This document shows, piece by piece, positions 1 to 7,464 of a DNA stretch of 9,746 bases. The DNA lies in assembly GCA_902491135.1 (NCBI GenBank), contig CABUGR010000025.1, forward strand, positions 1-9,746, read 5' to 3'. This stretch comes from an uncultured Collinsella sp. Lineage in GTDB: Bacteria; Actinomycetota; Coriobacteriia; Coriobacteriales; Coriobacteriaceae. The position numbers and the translations under genes are program-made. The first letter of the stretch is position 1. Every line of letters starts with the position of its first letter. The notes beneath the pieces were generated by a model. It did no database searches, had not been told where the DNA came from, and worked only from the letters and a program-made list of their open reading frames with translations.

Positions 1-1256
1 TGGCCGCCAACAAGGCTATGGCCGACGAGGCCCTGCGCGTACTGGCGCTGGCAAGCCGCACCTACACCGAGGTCCCGGCCGACTGCAGCCCCACTGCGCT
101 CGAGCACGACCTGGTCTTCTGCGGCCTGTCCGGCATGATTGACCCGGTCCGACCCGAGGTCGCCGACGCCATCCGCGAGGCGCACGACGCCGGTATCCGC
201 ACCGTCATGATCACGGGCGACCACATCGACACCGCTGTGGCCATCGCCAAGCAGCTGGGCATCGTCACCGATCGCAGCCATGCCATCACCGGTGCCGACC
301 TCGATCGCATGAGCGACGAGGAACTCGACGCGCACATCGAGGACTACGGCGTGTACGCCCGCGTCCAGCCCGAGCACAAGACACGCATCGTCGAGGCTTG
401 GAAGTCGCGCGACCAGATCGTGGCCATGACGGGCGACGGCGTCAACGACGCCCCGTCCATCAAGCGCGCCGACATCGGCGTGGGCATGGGCATTACTGGT
501 ACCGACGTCACCAAGAACGTCGCCGACATGGTGCTCGCCGACGACAATTTCGCTACCATCATCGGTGCCTGCGAAGAGGGCCGTCGCATCTACGACAACA
601 TCCGCAAGGTCATCCAGTTCCTGCTTTCGGCTAACCTTGCCGAGGTCTTCTCGGTGTTCATCGCCACGCTCATCGGCTTTACCATCTTCCAGCCGGTGCA
701 GCTGCTGTGGGTGAACCTGGTCACCGACTGTTTCCCCGCGCTCGCGCTGGGCATGGAGGACGCCGAGGGCGACATCATGAAGCGCAAGCCGCGCAACGCC
801 AAGGACGGCGTCTTTGCCGGACATATGGGTCTGGACTGCGTGGTCCAGGGTCTGATCATCACCGTGCTGGTGCTGGCGAGCTTCTTTGTGGGCGTGTACT
901 TTGACATGGGCTACATCCACATCGCCGATATGATTGCCGGCAATGCCGACGAGGAAGGCGTGATGATGGCGTTCATCACGCTCAACATGGTCGAGATTTT
1001 CCACTGCTTCAATATGCGCAGCCGTCGTGCGTCGCTGTTCACCATGAAGAAGCAGAACAAGTGGCTGTGGGCTTCCGCCGCGCTGGCACTGGTGCTGACG
1101 GTGATCGTGACCGTGCAGCCGACGCTTGCCGAGATGTTCTTTGGCCCTGTGACGCTTGAGCTCAAGGGCGTTCTTGCCGCGCTGGGTCTAGCCTTCCTGA
1201 TCATCCCGCTTATGGAGATCTACAAGGCGATCATGCGCGCGGTCGAGAAGGAGTAG
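1..1256 (+). CDS. P-type cation-transporting ATPase, Ca2+ type, C-terminal part (5' end outside window)
   Basis: ATP-driven cation pump of the cytoplasmic membrane, most like type II (SERCA/PMR1-like) calcium ATPases. The reading frame is open from base 3, so the gene starts upstream; the actuator domain, M1-M4 and the phosphorylated DKTGT site lie outside. Counting from the Met codon at 18, the P-domain motifs MITGDH (64-69) and TGDGVNDAP (138-146) are intact. About six C-terminal membrane segments follow. The residues that bind Ca2+ in SERCA have counterparts here: Asn206 and Glu209 in M5 (SANLAEV), Asn233/Thr236/Asp237 in M6 (WVNLVTD) and Glu326 in M8. That favours Ca2+ over Na+/K+ or heavy metals, but the M4 site that would settle it is not visible. 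The gene ends with TAG and is followed by the palindrome at 1280 and the terminator at 1413. No sign of damage in the visible part. Confidence 0.9.
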   Translation, partial: AANKAMADEALRVLALASRTYTEVPADCSPTALEHDLVFCGLSGMIDPVRPEVADAIREAHDAGIRTVMITGDHIDTAVAIAKQLGIVTDRSHAITGADLDRMSDEELDAHIEDYGVYARVQPEHKTRIVEAWKSRDQIVAMTGDGVNDAPSIKRADIGVGMGITGTDVTKNVADMVLADDNFATIIGACEEGRRIYDNIRKVIQFLLSANLAEVFSVFIATLIGFTIFQPVQLLWVNLVTDCFPALALGMEDAEGDIMKRKPRNAKDGVFAGHMGLDCVVQGLIITVLVLASFFVGVYFDMGYIHIADMIAGNADEEGVMMAFITLNMVEIFHCFNMRSRRASLFTMKKQNKWLWASAALALVLTVIVTVQPTLAEMFFGPVTLELKGVLAALGLAFLIIPLMEIYKAIMRAVEKE

Positions 1257-1279
1257 GTCGAAAGGCCATCCTTCCCACC

Positions 1280-1370
1280 GGCCCGACCGCCTGCGGGGTT
1301 TCTTCTTCGCTGGTCCTCGCGCTTCGCGCTGCGGGATCGCTCAGAAGAAACCCCTCCCGGCGGGCGGGCC
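1280..1370. repeat. 91-nt long imperfect palindrome (REP/MITE-like intergenic hairpin)
   Basis: The outer arms GGCCCG (1280-1285) and CGGGCC (1365-1370) pair. After one A-G mismatch CCGCC (1287-1291) pairs with GGCGG (1359-1363). After a small internal loop a perfect 12-bp arm GGGGTTTCTTCT (1295-1306) pairs with 1343-1354. The centre (1314-1336) can fold again around GCGC-TTC-GCGC. The whole unit would form one long hairpin. It has no T-run on either side, so it does not look like an ordinary terminator. It could be a repeated extragenic palindrome, a small non-autonomous mobile element, or an mRNA 3'-end stabiliser for the ATPase gene. Copy number in the genome cannot be judged from one window. 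Confidence 0.7.
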
Positions 1371-1412
1371 TTCGGATGACCTCTCGGGACCGTAAGCTGA
1401 GGAAAAGTTTGT

Positions 1413-1446
1413 GAGCTGGTCGGGCTTTGCCCGGCCAGCTCTTTTT
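1413..1446 (+). terminator. Rho-independent terminator between the ATPase gene and rsgA
   Basis: A 13-bp stem, GAGCTGGTCGGGC (1413-1425) with GCCCGGCCAGCTC (1429-1441), contains a single G-T wobble and closes a 3-nt loop (TTT). It is followed directly by five T residues (1442-1446). It lies 157 nt after the ATPase stop and would end transcripts entering from that side. It also argues against any rsgA start upstream of this point. Confidence 0.85.
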
Positions 1447-1456
1447 GATTTAAAAT
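1427..1456 (+). promoter_or_regulatory. Possible rsgA promoter (-35 TTGCCC, -10 TAAAAT)
   Basis: TTGCCC (1427-1432) is followed after 18 nt by TAAAAT (1451-1456), in a locally AT-rich patch just after the terminator and about 40 nt before the rsgA start. The -10 matches the sigma-70 consensus at five of six positions; the -35 is weaker and overlaps the terminator stem. A promoter is expected here because the preceding transcript should stop at 1446. This is inference from motif and position. Confidence 0.35.
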
Positions 1457-1494
1457 ACCTGCCCAGTTGTGATTTATGGTGCTGGGAGGCGCTT

Positions 1495-2679
1495 GTGGGC
1501 AAGGCGAAGGCTAAGGCGAAGAAAAAGACGACGGGGGCGCGGGCTAAGCGCGATCGTCGTCGGAAGCTTGCGACCGAGGCTCCCGTATCTGCCGAGGAGT
1601 TGTTGGCGAGCGTACCGGGGCTCGATGCGCTGCAGGATGTTCCGGCGTTTGATGACCTGCCGGTCGATGAAGCCCAGCAGACTGCCTTTGATGATTTCTG
1701 CGCACATGCCGAGGAGCCCGAGCAGATGCAGCTTGGCGCCGTGGTGCGCTTGGATCGCGGGTTTCCGCTGGTGGCGACTGCCAACGATACCTTCCGCGCC
1801 GAGCATGCCGTGGGGTTTGCCAAGTCGCGCGGCGAGGACGAGGTCCTGCTGCCTGCCGTGGGCGACCGTGTGGCGGTGCGCCGCGCTCCCGGGCACGATA
1901 TGGGCGTGATTGAGTGCGTGCTGCCGCGCCGTACGAGCTTTGAGCGTTGGCGCGGCCGTGCCCGCGGAGAGCGCCAGGTGCTCTGCTCCAACGTGGATAG
2001 CGTGCTAATCGTGCAGGCGCTCGGCGCCGGTGAGGTGCTGCTCGACCGCGTGGCGCGCTCGCTGGTGTTGGCGCTCGACTGCGATGCCGAGCCGGTGGTG
2101 GTACTCACCAAAGCTGACCGTTGCGATGCCGAGGAGCTCGAGCGCGATCTGGACCGCGTGCGCTGCCTGGTGGGTCCGGACGTGCGCGTAATCGTGACGT
2201 CCTCTGCCGAGGGCCGCGGCCTGGACGAGGTACGCGCCTGCGTGCCCGCCGGGAGCTGTGCCATGATTTTGGGCGAATCGGGTGCCGGCAAGTCGACGCT
2301 GCTCAATGCGCTGCTGGGCCACGATGCGTTGGCGACCGGCGGTGTGCGCGAACGCGACGACCAGGGCCGTCACACTACCGTCGCGCGCGTGATGGTGGCG
2401 CTACCGGGCGACGCCGGCGTGATCGCCGATGCCCCGGGCCTACGCAGCCTACCGCTCGTGGGTCACGAGCGGGGTCTGGCGCGCGCCTTCCCCGAGATTG
2501 TCGAGGCATCGCGTGCGTGCCGGTTTGGCGATTGCACGCATACCCATGAGCCGGGTTGTGCCGTTCGCGAGGCCGAGGACGCCGGGCAGATCGACAGCCT
2601 GCGTTTGGAAACGTTCCAAAACTTGGCGTCATCCATGCGCGTGAGTGCTCAAATGCTCGATCCCGATGTCCATCTGTAA
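1495..2679 (+). CDS. rsgA: RsgA, circularly permuted ribosome small-subunit-dependent GTPase
   Basis: Cytoplasmic GTPase that acts in late maturation of the 30S ribosomal subunit. The start chosen is GTG 1495, giving 394 aa, because GGGAGG (1484-1489) sits 5 nt upstream. An in-frame GTG at 1411 would place the start inside the terminator. Order: a Lys/Arg-rich N-terminus and a longer-than-usual acidic stretch (to about 80), an OB-fold (about 80-145), then the GTPase motifs in permuted order: G4 TKAD (205-208), G5 SSA, G1 GESGAGKST (260-268), switch-region HTT (293-295) and G3 DAPG (312-315). The C-terminal zinc knuckle Cys-x4-Cys-x-His-x5-Cys is complete (Cys342, Cys347, His349, Cys355). The permuted order plus zinc knuckle is diagnostic of RsgA/YjeQ. 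The gene appears monocistronic, with its own terminator after the stop. Confidence 0.95.
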   Translation: MGKAKAKAKKKTTGARAKRDRRRKLATEAPVSAEELLASVPGLDALQDVPAFDDLPVDEAQQTAFDDFCAHAEEPEQMQLGAVVRLDRGFPLVATANDTFRAEHAVGFAKSRGEDEVLLPAVGDRVAVRRAPGHDMGVIECVLPRRTSFERWRGRARGERQVLCSNVDSVLIVQALGAGEVLLDRVARSLVLALDCDAEPVVVLTKADRCDAEELERDLDRVRCLVGPDVRVIVTSSAEGRGLDEVRACVPAGSCAMILGESGAGKSTLLNALLGHDALATGGVRERDDQGRHTTVARVMVALPGDAGVIADAPGLRSLPLVGHERGLARAFPEIVEASRACRFGDCTHTHEPGCAVREAEDAGQIDSLRLETFQNLASSMRVSAQMLDPDVHL

Positions 2680-2697
2680 TTGATTTTTCCTATGACA

Positions 2698-2731
2698 GCC
2701 GTCTCCCAACTGTTCGGGAGACGGCTTTTTT
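2698..2731 (+). terminator. Rho-independent terminator after rsgA
   Basis: A perfect 10-bp stem, GCCGTCTCCC (2698-2707) with GGGAGACGGC (2716-2725), encloses an 8-nt loop and is followed by six T residues (2726-2731). It lies 18 nt after the rsgA stop codon and separates rsgA from the pilus operon. Confidence 0.93.
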
Positions 2732-2770
2732 GCTGCGGAAAAGCCTCGAAACATGCAGTTTGCTGACGTA

Positions 2771-2850
2771 CTGACCAAAACCTTGCCACGAGCTTGACGG
2801 GCTGGTCAGCTTTTGGTCAGCGATTGGTTTGACATCGAAAACCAAAATCG
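2771..2850 (+). promoter_or_regulatory. Operator-like array of phased TGGTCAG boxes upstream of the pilus operon
   Basis: Three direct copies of a 7-mer lie exactly 11 bp apart: TGGTCAG at 2803-2809, TGGTCAG at 2814-2820 and TGGTTTG at 2825-2831. An inverted copy, CTGACCA, lies at 2771-2777; with flanking bases it gives a perfect 10-bp inverted repeat CTGACCAAAA (2771-2780) / TTTTGGTCAG (2811-2820). A second inverted repeat, TTGGTTT (2824-2830) / AAACCAA (2839-2845), encloses a consensus-like TTGACA (2829-2834). One-turn spacing of direct repeats is typical of sites for cooperatively binding regulators, including OmpR/PhoB-type response regulators. No convincing -10 element stands at the right distance from TTGACA, so the transcription start is not assigned. 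The array sits about 100 nt before the first pilus gene; its role is inference. Confidence 0.5.
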
Positions 2851-2886
2851 CAATTGCGCCGCTTTGCACTTTGACCGCCCAGACAA

Positions 2887-2917
2887 TGGTGGTACGGGCA
2901 TTCGCCCGGCACTACCA
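2887..2917 (+). promoter_or_regulatory. Leader hairpin directly before the first pilus gene's ribosome binding site
   Basis: CGGGC (2895-2899) pairs with GCCCG (2904-2908) around the loop ATTC. After a small internal loop the outer strand from 2887 to 2893 pairs with 2911-2917, including one G-T wobble. The stem ends 1 nt before the GAGAGGAG ribosome binding site (2919-2926). There is no T-run, so it is not an intrinsic terminator. If it lies in the mRNA leader it could influence translation or stability of the operon transcript; that is inference. Confidence 0.4.
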
Positions 2918-2931
2918 TGAGAGGAGCGGCC

Positions 2932-3591
2932 GTGAACAAGAGCAAACGCATCGCCATCAGTCTGGTCGCGGGCGTGCTCGCTGCTCTGCTCTGCATGGTT
3001 TACGGCTCGTCGATCCGCTCGCAAGCCGAACAGGTCCAGGCTGAGACCTTGGCCAAGTACGGTGGCGATCGCGTCGAGGTATGCGTCGCGGCGCGCGATA
3101 TCGATGTGGGCGAGACCCTCGATGAGACCAATGTCATAACCCAGGAATGGCTGACGAGCCTGCTGCCGCGTGACGCGGCGACCGAGCTGCGCCAGGTGCG
3201 CGGCGACGTGACGACTTCACGTATTCCCAAAAACGCCGTGATCTGCAATGTCTACACCAAGGCCGAGAGCCACAAGCTCGAGGTGCCTAAGGGCAAGGTC
3301 GCCGTTTCGGTGGCGGTCGATGCCGAGCACTCGGTCGGCGGTGCCACGGGCGTGGGCAGCTACGTGGATGTGTATGTGCAAAAAGACGGCGTAACCGATC
3401 GACTGTGCGGCGCGCACGTGATCGATACCAGTGAGGATTCCGGTGCCACGCGCGAGGGCAAGATCGAATGGGTGACGCTGGCGGCTGACCCCGAAGACGT
3501 CAAGGAACTGCTGGGAGCCTCGGGCAAGGGAACGGTCAGCTTGACGATTCCCGCCACGGCGCGCGGCAAAAAGAGCGGAGGCGACGAGTGA
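2932..3591 (+). CDS. cpaB: CpaB/RcpC-like Flp pilus assembly protein with SAF domain
   Basis: Membrane-anchored pilus assembly protein. GTG 2932 is preferred (219 aa) because AGGAG stands 5 nt upstream; an in-frame ATG at 2917 would overlap the ribosome binding site and the hairpin. A short positively charged start is followed by one membrane segment (about 7-25), then an extracytoplasmic SAF-type domain (about 47-109, EVCVAARDIDVGETL), then a second beta-rich region that resembles the CpaB/RcpC C-terminal domain (about 115-207). In Gram-negative Tad systems RcpC/CpaB works with the outer-membrane secretin. No secretin gene is seen here, so the monoderm role is probably at the cell envelope near the platform. 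First gene of the operon; its stop overlaps the next start by one base. Confidence 0.82.
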   Translation: MNKSKRIAISLVAGVLAALLCMVYGSSIRSQAEQVQAETLAKYGGDRVEVCVAARDIDVGETLDETNVITQEWLTSLLPRDAATELRQVRGDVTTSRIPKNAVICNVYTKAESHKLEVPKGKVAVSVAVDAEHSVGGATGVGSYVDVYVQKDGVTDRLCGAHVIDTSEDSGATREGKIEWVTLAADPEDVKELLGASGKGTVSLTIPATARGKKSGGDE

Positions 3592-5240
3592 TGAAGGCGA
3601 TCTGGCTTGCGTGCTGCGCGTGCGGCGATTACGGGCTGTTGCAGCGGGAAGTCGAGGGCCGTGATGCGGGTGCACAGGTGCTTCGTGTGGGTGACCTGGA
3701 CGGGCTGGTTTCCATGGCTCGGGCGTTTCCGCCGCGCCGCGGGGCTGCCATCATCGCGGCGTCTCTGTTTGATACCGAAGATGTGCGCAAGACTGTTGCG
3801 CGCCTGACGGCCGAAGGCCGCGTGAGTCGCGTGGTCGTGTTGATAGAAGCGCTCGATCCGTCGGATATCGAGGGGCTGTTTCGCGCGGGGGCGACCGAGG
3901 TCATCGCTGCGCACAGCATATGCGGCAACGGGCGCGCGGGCGAGGGAGCGGTTGATTCCGATCGGCGTATGACGATTGAGCCCGATGCTTTTGTTGATAG
4001 GGAACCCGGGGCGCCTCGCGCTACAAGAGGCCCGCGTGTTGATGATTATGGAAAAGCGGAAGCCGAGCATGGTCGGCGCCCCCGGAACCCCCTTGTATAC
4101 GATGACGCTGGAGAGCCGGCGCAGCATGCTGGCGACTCCCCGGCTGTAGATATGGGATACGTGCACGGCGTGAATCTGGCGGATGAACTCGACGAAGTTG
4201 AGGGCTTTGCCGGGTGCGGCGAGTTGTCGCTGATGCAGCATGAGCAGATTGCACAGAACGAGCCTGCCTTGCAGACCGAACAAGCTGCCATGCCGGCTTG
4301 GACGCAGCGTGTGGTTGCGGCGGGGGAGACGGGGACGCTGTCGCCGACGCCCGCCCCGCCGCCTCCGATGCCGCCGGCAGACGCTGCCGCTCCGCAGCAT
4401 CGAGCTCCGGTCATCTGCGCCATTTCGAGTTCGGGCGGTTGCGGCAAGTCGACGATCGTTGCCACCATGGCACACACATCGTCGCTGTTGGGCTTGCGTG
4501 CCGCCGTGCTCGACCTGGACCTGATGTTTGGAAACCTTTACGACTTGTTAGGCGTCGATGCTCCGCGCGATATGGCGGCACTTATCGAGCCGGCGGCGGC
4601 GGGCGCGCTTGCCGAGCCGGATATCGTAGCCACATCGATGCGCGTGGCGCCGGGCGTTACGCTCTGGGGTCCCGTTGCGGCGCCCGAGCAAGCCGAGCTC
4701 ATGGCACGTCCGGTGGAGCTATTGCTTGATGTCCTGCGTCGCGAATCCGACGTGGTCTTTATCGATACCTCGGTCTTTTGGGGCGACGCCGTGGCGGCTG
4801 CGGTGGCGGCGAGCGACCGTTGCCTGGTCGTTGGCGATGCGGCGGTGTCGTCCGCGACGTCGGCGTCGCACGTCATTGAACTGGCGAGTCGAGTAGGTGT
4901 GCCGCGCACGCGCATGAGCGCCGTGTTCAACCGGTTCGGTGCGCGCGGGGCAGACGAGGACGTCGCCATGCGCTTTGAGATTGCCTGCGCGTTGAGCTCC
5001 AAGATTCGTATCGCCGATGGCGGGCAGGATCTCGCCGCGCTCATGGCGTTTGGGCGCGCTGACGAGGCCGTGGGGCAGACCAGCGCTTTTGCGACCAGCG
5101 TACGCGAGGCCACGCGCGAGATGCTCGTGGAACTGGGGTGTGCCGTCGGCCCTTGGAGCGATATGGTCGCCGACCGTGCAACGCGCACCGAACGCCCGCG
5201 TATCCGCCTTCCCTGGTCGCGCGAGGGTGATCAGCGATGA
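3591..5240 (+). CDS. tadZ: TadZ/CpaE-like pilus localisation ATPase, long linker
   Basis: MinD/ParA-family protein that in Tad systems positions the pilus machine. Start ATG 3591 (549 aa) overlaps the cpaB stop (TGATG); GTG 3588, one codon earlier, is an equally spaced alternative to GGAGG (3577-3581). Residues 1 to about 110 look like the atypical receiver domain of TadZ: the strand that normally ends in the phospho-acceptor Asp reads AAIIAAS, without an Asp. A long acidic, Pro-rich, probably disordered linker follows (about 115-270). The ATPase domain starts at about 273. Its P-loop SSGGCGKST (280-288) keeps GGxGKST but has Ser where the deviant Walker A signature Lys normally stands. DLDLMFGN (308-315) and IDTSVFWGD (391-399) correspond to the ParA/MinD follow-on motifs. 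The end overlaps tadA by 4 nt. Confidence 0.82.
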   Translation: MKAIWLACCACGDYGLLQREVEGRDAGAQVLRVGDLDGLVSMARAFPPRRGAAIIAASLFDTEDVRKTVARLTAEGRVSRVVVLIEALDPSDIEGLFRAGATEVIAAHSICGNGRAGEGAVDSDRRMTIEPDAFVDREPGAPRATRGPRVDDYGKAEAEHGRRPRNPLVYDDAGEPAQHAGDSPAVDMGYVHGVNLADELDEVEGFAGCGELSLMQHEQIAQNEPALQTEQAAMPAWTQRVVAAGETGTLSPTPAPPPPMPPADAAAPQHRAPVICAISSSGGCGKSTIVATMAHTSSLLGLRAAVLDLDLMFGNLYDLLGVDAPRDMAALIEPAAAGALAEPDIVATSMRVAPGVTLWGPVAAPEQAELMARPVELLLDVLRRESDVVFIDTSVFWGDAVAAAVAASDRCLVVGDAAVSSATSASHVIELASRVGVPRTRMSAVFNRFGARGADEDVAMRFEIACALSSKIRIADGGQDLAALMAFGRADEAVGQTSAFATSVREATREMLVELGCAVGPWSDMVADRATRTERPRIRLPWSREGDQR

Positions 5241-6565
5241 GCCTGCAAACGAGGATTAAGGCTGCCGGCGCTGCAGCGGCGGCAGCGCCTGTAGATGCGG
5301 GGCGTCGCCGCGCGGTGAAACGACGCACCAAGCGCGCCGTGATGGACCGCATGGGTTACGACGAAGTGGCGCGTATCAGCGCCTATGTCGACCCGGCACT
5401 TGCCCGCTCGGAATTGCGTCCCGCGGTGGAGGCGGCGCTCAATGTTGAGGAGCCGACCGATCTCGCGACGCCCGAGCGCGAGACCATCATCGACGAGATT
5501 TTGGATGACGTGGTGGGCTTGGGGCCGTTGCAGCCGCTCATCGAGGACGACACCGTTACCGAGATCATGATTAACGGCTGCCGCTCGGCCTTCTTTGAAC
5601 GCGGCGGCGTCTTGTACCCCATCGAGCATGCGTTTGAGGATGATGAGCAGATCCGTGTGCTTATCGACCGCATCATCTCGCCACTTGGCCGCCGTATCGA
5701 CGAGCGCAGCCCCATCGTCAACGCCCGCCTCAAAACGGGCTATCGCGTCAACGCGGTGATTCCGCCTGTGGCGATTGACGGACCGATTCTCACCATCCGA
5801 AAGTTCTCGGACCGTATCTGCTCGCTGGACGAGCTCGTGGGGCTGGGGTCACTGCCGCTTTGGTATGCGCAGCTGCTGTCGTGCGCGGTGTCGCTGCGAC
5901 AGGACCTGGCGGTTGCGGGAGGCACGGGATCTGGTAAGACCACCCTGCTCAACGCGTTGTCATGCGAGATTTCCACCGGCGAGCGCATCGTGACGATCGA
6001 GGATTCTGCCGAGCTCAAGTTTGCGCATCATCCGCACGTGGTGCGCCTAGAGGCGCGCGAGGCTTCGATTGAGGGCGAGGGCGCGGTGACGATTCGCGAC
6101 CTGGTGACCAATGCCCTGCGCATGCGCCCCGACCGCATCGTCGTGGGCGAGGTGCGCGGTGCCGAGTGCTGCGACATGCTGCAGGCCATGAACACGGGCC
6201 ACGACGGGTCGCTCACCACACTTCATGCGGGCTCAGAACAGGAGACCGTGGTGCGTCTGACGTTGCTTGCACGTTATGGCATCGATCTGCCGAGCGAGCT
6301 CATCGAGGAGCAGATTGCCATGGCGCTCGACGGCATCGTGATGTCCGAGCGCCACGCCGATGGCAGGCGCTTCGTCTCCTCGTATTCGGGGGTGCGTCGT
6401 GCCGCGTCGGGCGGCGTAGAGCTCGAGCGCTATGTGACTTTCGATGCCGCCGAGCGCACCTGGACGCTTGACCGCGAGCCGCCGTTTATCGCAGAAGGCC
6501 TGCGGTCGGGGACGCTCACACAAGAGGAGGTGGACGAATGGAGGTCGCTGTGCCCCTCGTCGTAG
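5237..6565 (+). CDS. tadA: TadA/CpaF type II/IV secretion ATPase powering the Flp pilus
   Basis: Hexameric cytoplasmic ATPase of the GspE/VirB11 superfamily, CpaF branch, which drives pilin assembly through TadB/TadC. 442 aa, a usual length. An Ala/Arg-rich N-terminus (1-35) precedes the N-terminal domain ([20 protein letters not shown], 95-114). Walker A is GGTGSGKTT (228-236), the Asp box VTIEDSAEL (252-260), and the Walker B region [10 protein letters not shown] (301-310) carries the catalytic Glu305 in the GEVRGAE form typical of CpaF. The His box [10 protein letters not shown] (322-331) is also complete. All catalytic motifs look functional. The start ATG overlaps the tadZ stop (ATGA), and the 3' end overlaps tadB by 28 nt, both signs of translational coupling. 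Confidence 0.95.
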   Translation: MSLQTRIKAAGAAAAAAPVDAGRRRAVKRRTKRAVMDRMGYDEVARISAYVDPALARSELRPAVEAALNVEEPTDLATPERETIIDEILDDVVGLGPLQPLIEDDTVTEIMINGCRSAFFERGGVLYPIEHAFEDDEQIRVLIDRIISPLGRRIDERSPIVNARLKTGYRVNAVIPPVAIDGPILTIRKFSDRICSLDELVGLGSLPLWYAQLLSCAVSLRQDLAVAGGTGSGKTTLLNALSCEISTGERIVTIEDSAELKFAHHPHVVRLEAREASIEGEGAVTIRDLVTNALRMRPDRIVVGEVRGAECCDMLQAMNTGHDGSLTTLHAGSEQETVVRLTLLARYGIDLPSELIEEQIAMALDGIVMSERHADGRRFVSSYSGVRRAASGGVELERYVTFDAAERTWTLDREPPFIAEGLRSGTLTQEEVDEWRSLCPSS

Positions 6566-7464
6566 GGGGTTTGGCAGGGTTTTCTGTTGCGACGGCGTGC
6601 GGGGTGGAACCTCGTGTGCCGCAGGTGCCGCCGGCGGAGCTGGCGCGTCAGGTGCTCGAGACGGTGGCAGAGAAGCTGCCGCGTGAGCTGGTGGAAAACG
6701 ATCTGCTGAAAAAGATCGCCCGTTCGTGGGCATCGCTGGCTCCGGCGCATCGCCTTGGCCTCGTGATCGAGGATGCTTCGGGGCGTTTGGCGTTTCTGCT
6801 GCTATCGAGCGGTGTCTGCTGCGTTTTACTAACGATGGTGTCGTTATCGCCCCTCGGATTTGCCTTGGGACTTGTTGCTCCGATTGCCGTTGGCGCCGCT
6901 CGGGATGGCTTTGAGAGCCGGCGCGAGCAACACGATGCAGAAGAGGCCATGCCCGAGGCGTTTACCGCACTTTCCATGTCGCTTGCCTCGGGACATTCGC
7001 TGGCCCAGGGCATGCGCTTTGTGGGCGCTCATGCGCAAGAGCCGGTACATACCGAGTTTTTGCGGGTAGCGGCGGCGATCGATTGCGGCATCTCGGCGAC
7101 CGACGCGCTCGATGACTTGCTCGTGCGCATCGACGCCCCCGGTCTTTCGCTTGTGACCTTGGCGCTTAAGGTGTCACAGCGCACTGGCGCTCCGCTTGCC
7201 GACTTACTGTCCGAGGCGTCGAGCATGGTGGGGGAGCGCATTGAGCTCAAGCGCCGCCTGGATGTTAAGACGTCGCAGGCTCGCATGTCTGCGCATATGG
7301 TCGCGGCGATGCCGGCGGGCATGTGCGCGGTGTTGGCGCTGCTTTCGGCAGATTTTCGTCGCGGTCTTGCGACGCCTGCCGGCGCGGGCGCTGTGGTGCT
7401 GGGTCTTGCCCTCAACGCCGTTGCCCTGGTGGTTATCCGGCGCATTATGAGGGTGGAGCTATGA
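6538..7464 (+). CDS. tadB: TadB, Flp pilus inner-membrane platform protein
   Basis: Polytopic membrane protein of the GspF family (T2SSF domain) that with TadC forms the platform on which TadA acts. 308 aa. The start is secure: AGGAGG (6525-6530) lies 7 nt before ATG 6538, inside the end of tadA. Hydrophobic segments appear at about 4-20, 83-103, 105-121, 252-269 and 283-300. The cytoplasmic T2SSF domain covers about 140-250 and shows the family pattern ALSMSLASGHSLAQGM (144-159) and KVSQRTGAPLADLL (211-224). The stop overlaps the tadC start by 4 nt (ATGA). Assignment to TadB rather than TadC rests on order, length and the position of the paired central membrane segments. Confidence 0.9.
   Translation: MEVAVPLVVGGLAGFSVATACGVEPRVPQVPPAELARQVLETVAEKLPRELVENDLLKKIARSWASLAPAHRLGLVIEDASGRLAFLLLSSGVCCVLLTMVSLSPLGFALGLVAPIAVGAARDGFESRREQHDAEEAMPEAFTALSMSLASGHSLAQGMRFVGAHAQEPVHTEFLRVAAAIDCGISATDALDDLLVRIDAPGLSLVTLALKVSQRTGAPLADLLSEASSMVGERIELKRRLDVKTSQARMSAHMVAAMPAGMCAVLALLSADFRRGLATPAGAGAVVLGLALNAVALVVIRRIMRVEL

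Noticed and set aside
1411..1494. Upstream GTG 1411 as rsgA start
   Set aside because: It would put the first codons inside a strong terminator stem; GTG 1495 has a good ribosome binding site and gives a Lys-rich N-terminus usual for RsgA.
1341..2306. 321-codon open frame on the minus strand opposite rsgA
   Set aside because: Ser/Arg/Thr-rich composition typical of the antisense of a GC-rich gene, no recognisable domain, no ribosome binding site, and rsgA with full motifs covers most of it.
2829..2857. TTGACA at 2829-2834 as the -35 of a complete sigma-70 promoter
   Set aside because: At 16-18 nt spacing only CAATTG, AATTGC or ATTGCG are available as -10, none convincing; kept only as part of the operator-like array.
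2887..2917. Hairpin as an intrinsic terminator or attenuator
   Set aside because: No T-run follows the stem; the ribosome binding site follows at once.
2829..3044. Small plus-strand open frame starting in the regulatory region
   Set aside because: It runs out of frame into cpaB, has no ribosome binding site and shows no recognisable composition of a real protein.
3360..4475. 371-codon open frame on the minus strand opposite cpaB and tadZ
   Set aside because: Arg/His-rich low-complexity translation crossing the boundary of two clear sense genes; a shadow of GC-rich coding bias.
7323..7460. 5' extension of the tadC frame to ATG 7323
   Set aside because: The extension is Cys/Arg/Gly-rich shadow of tadB; ATG 7461 with the ATGA overlap is the natural start.
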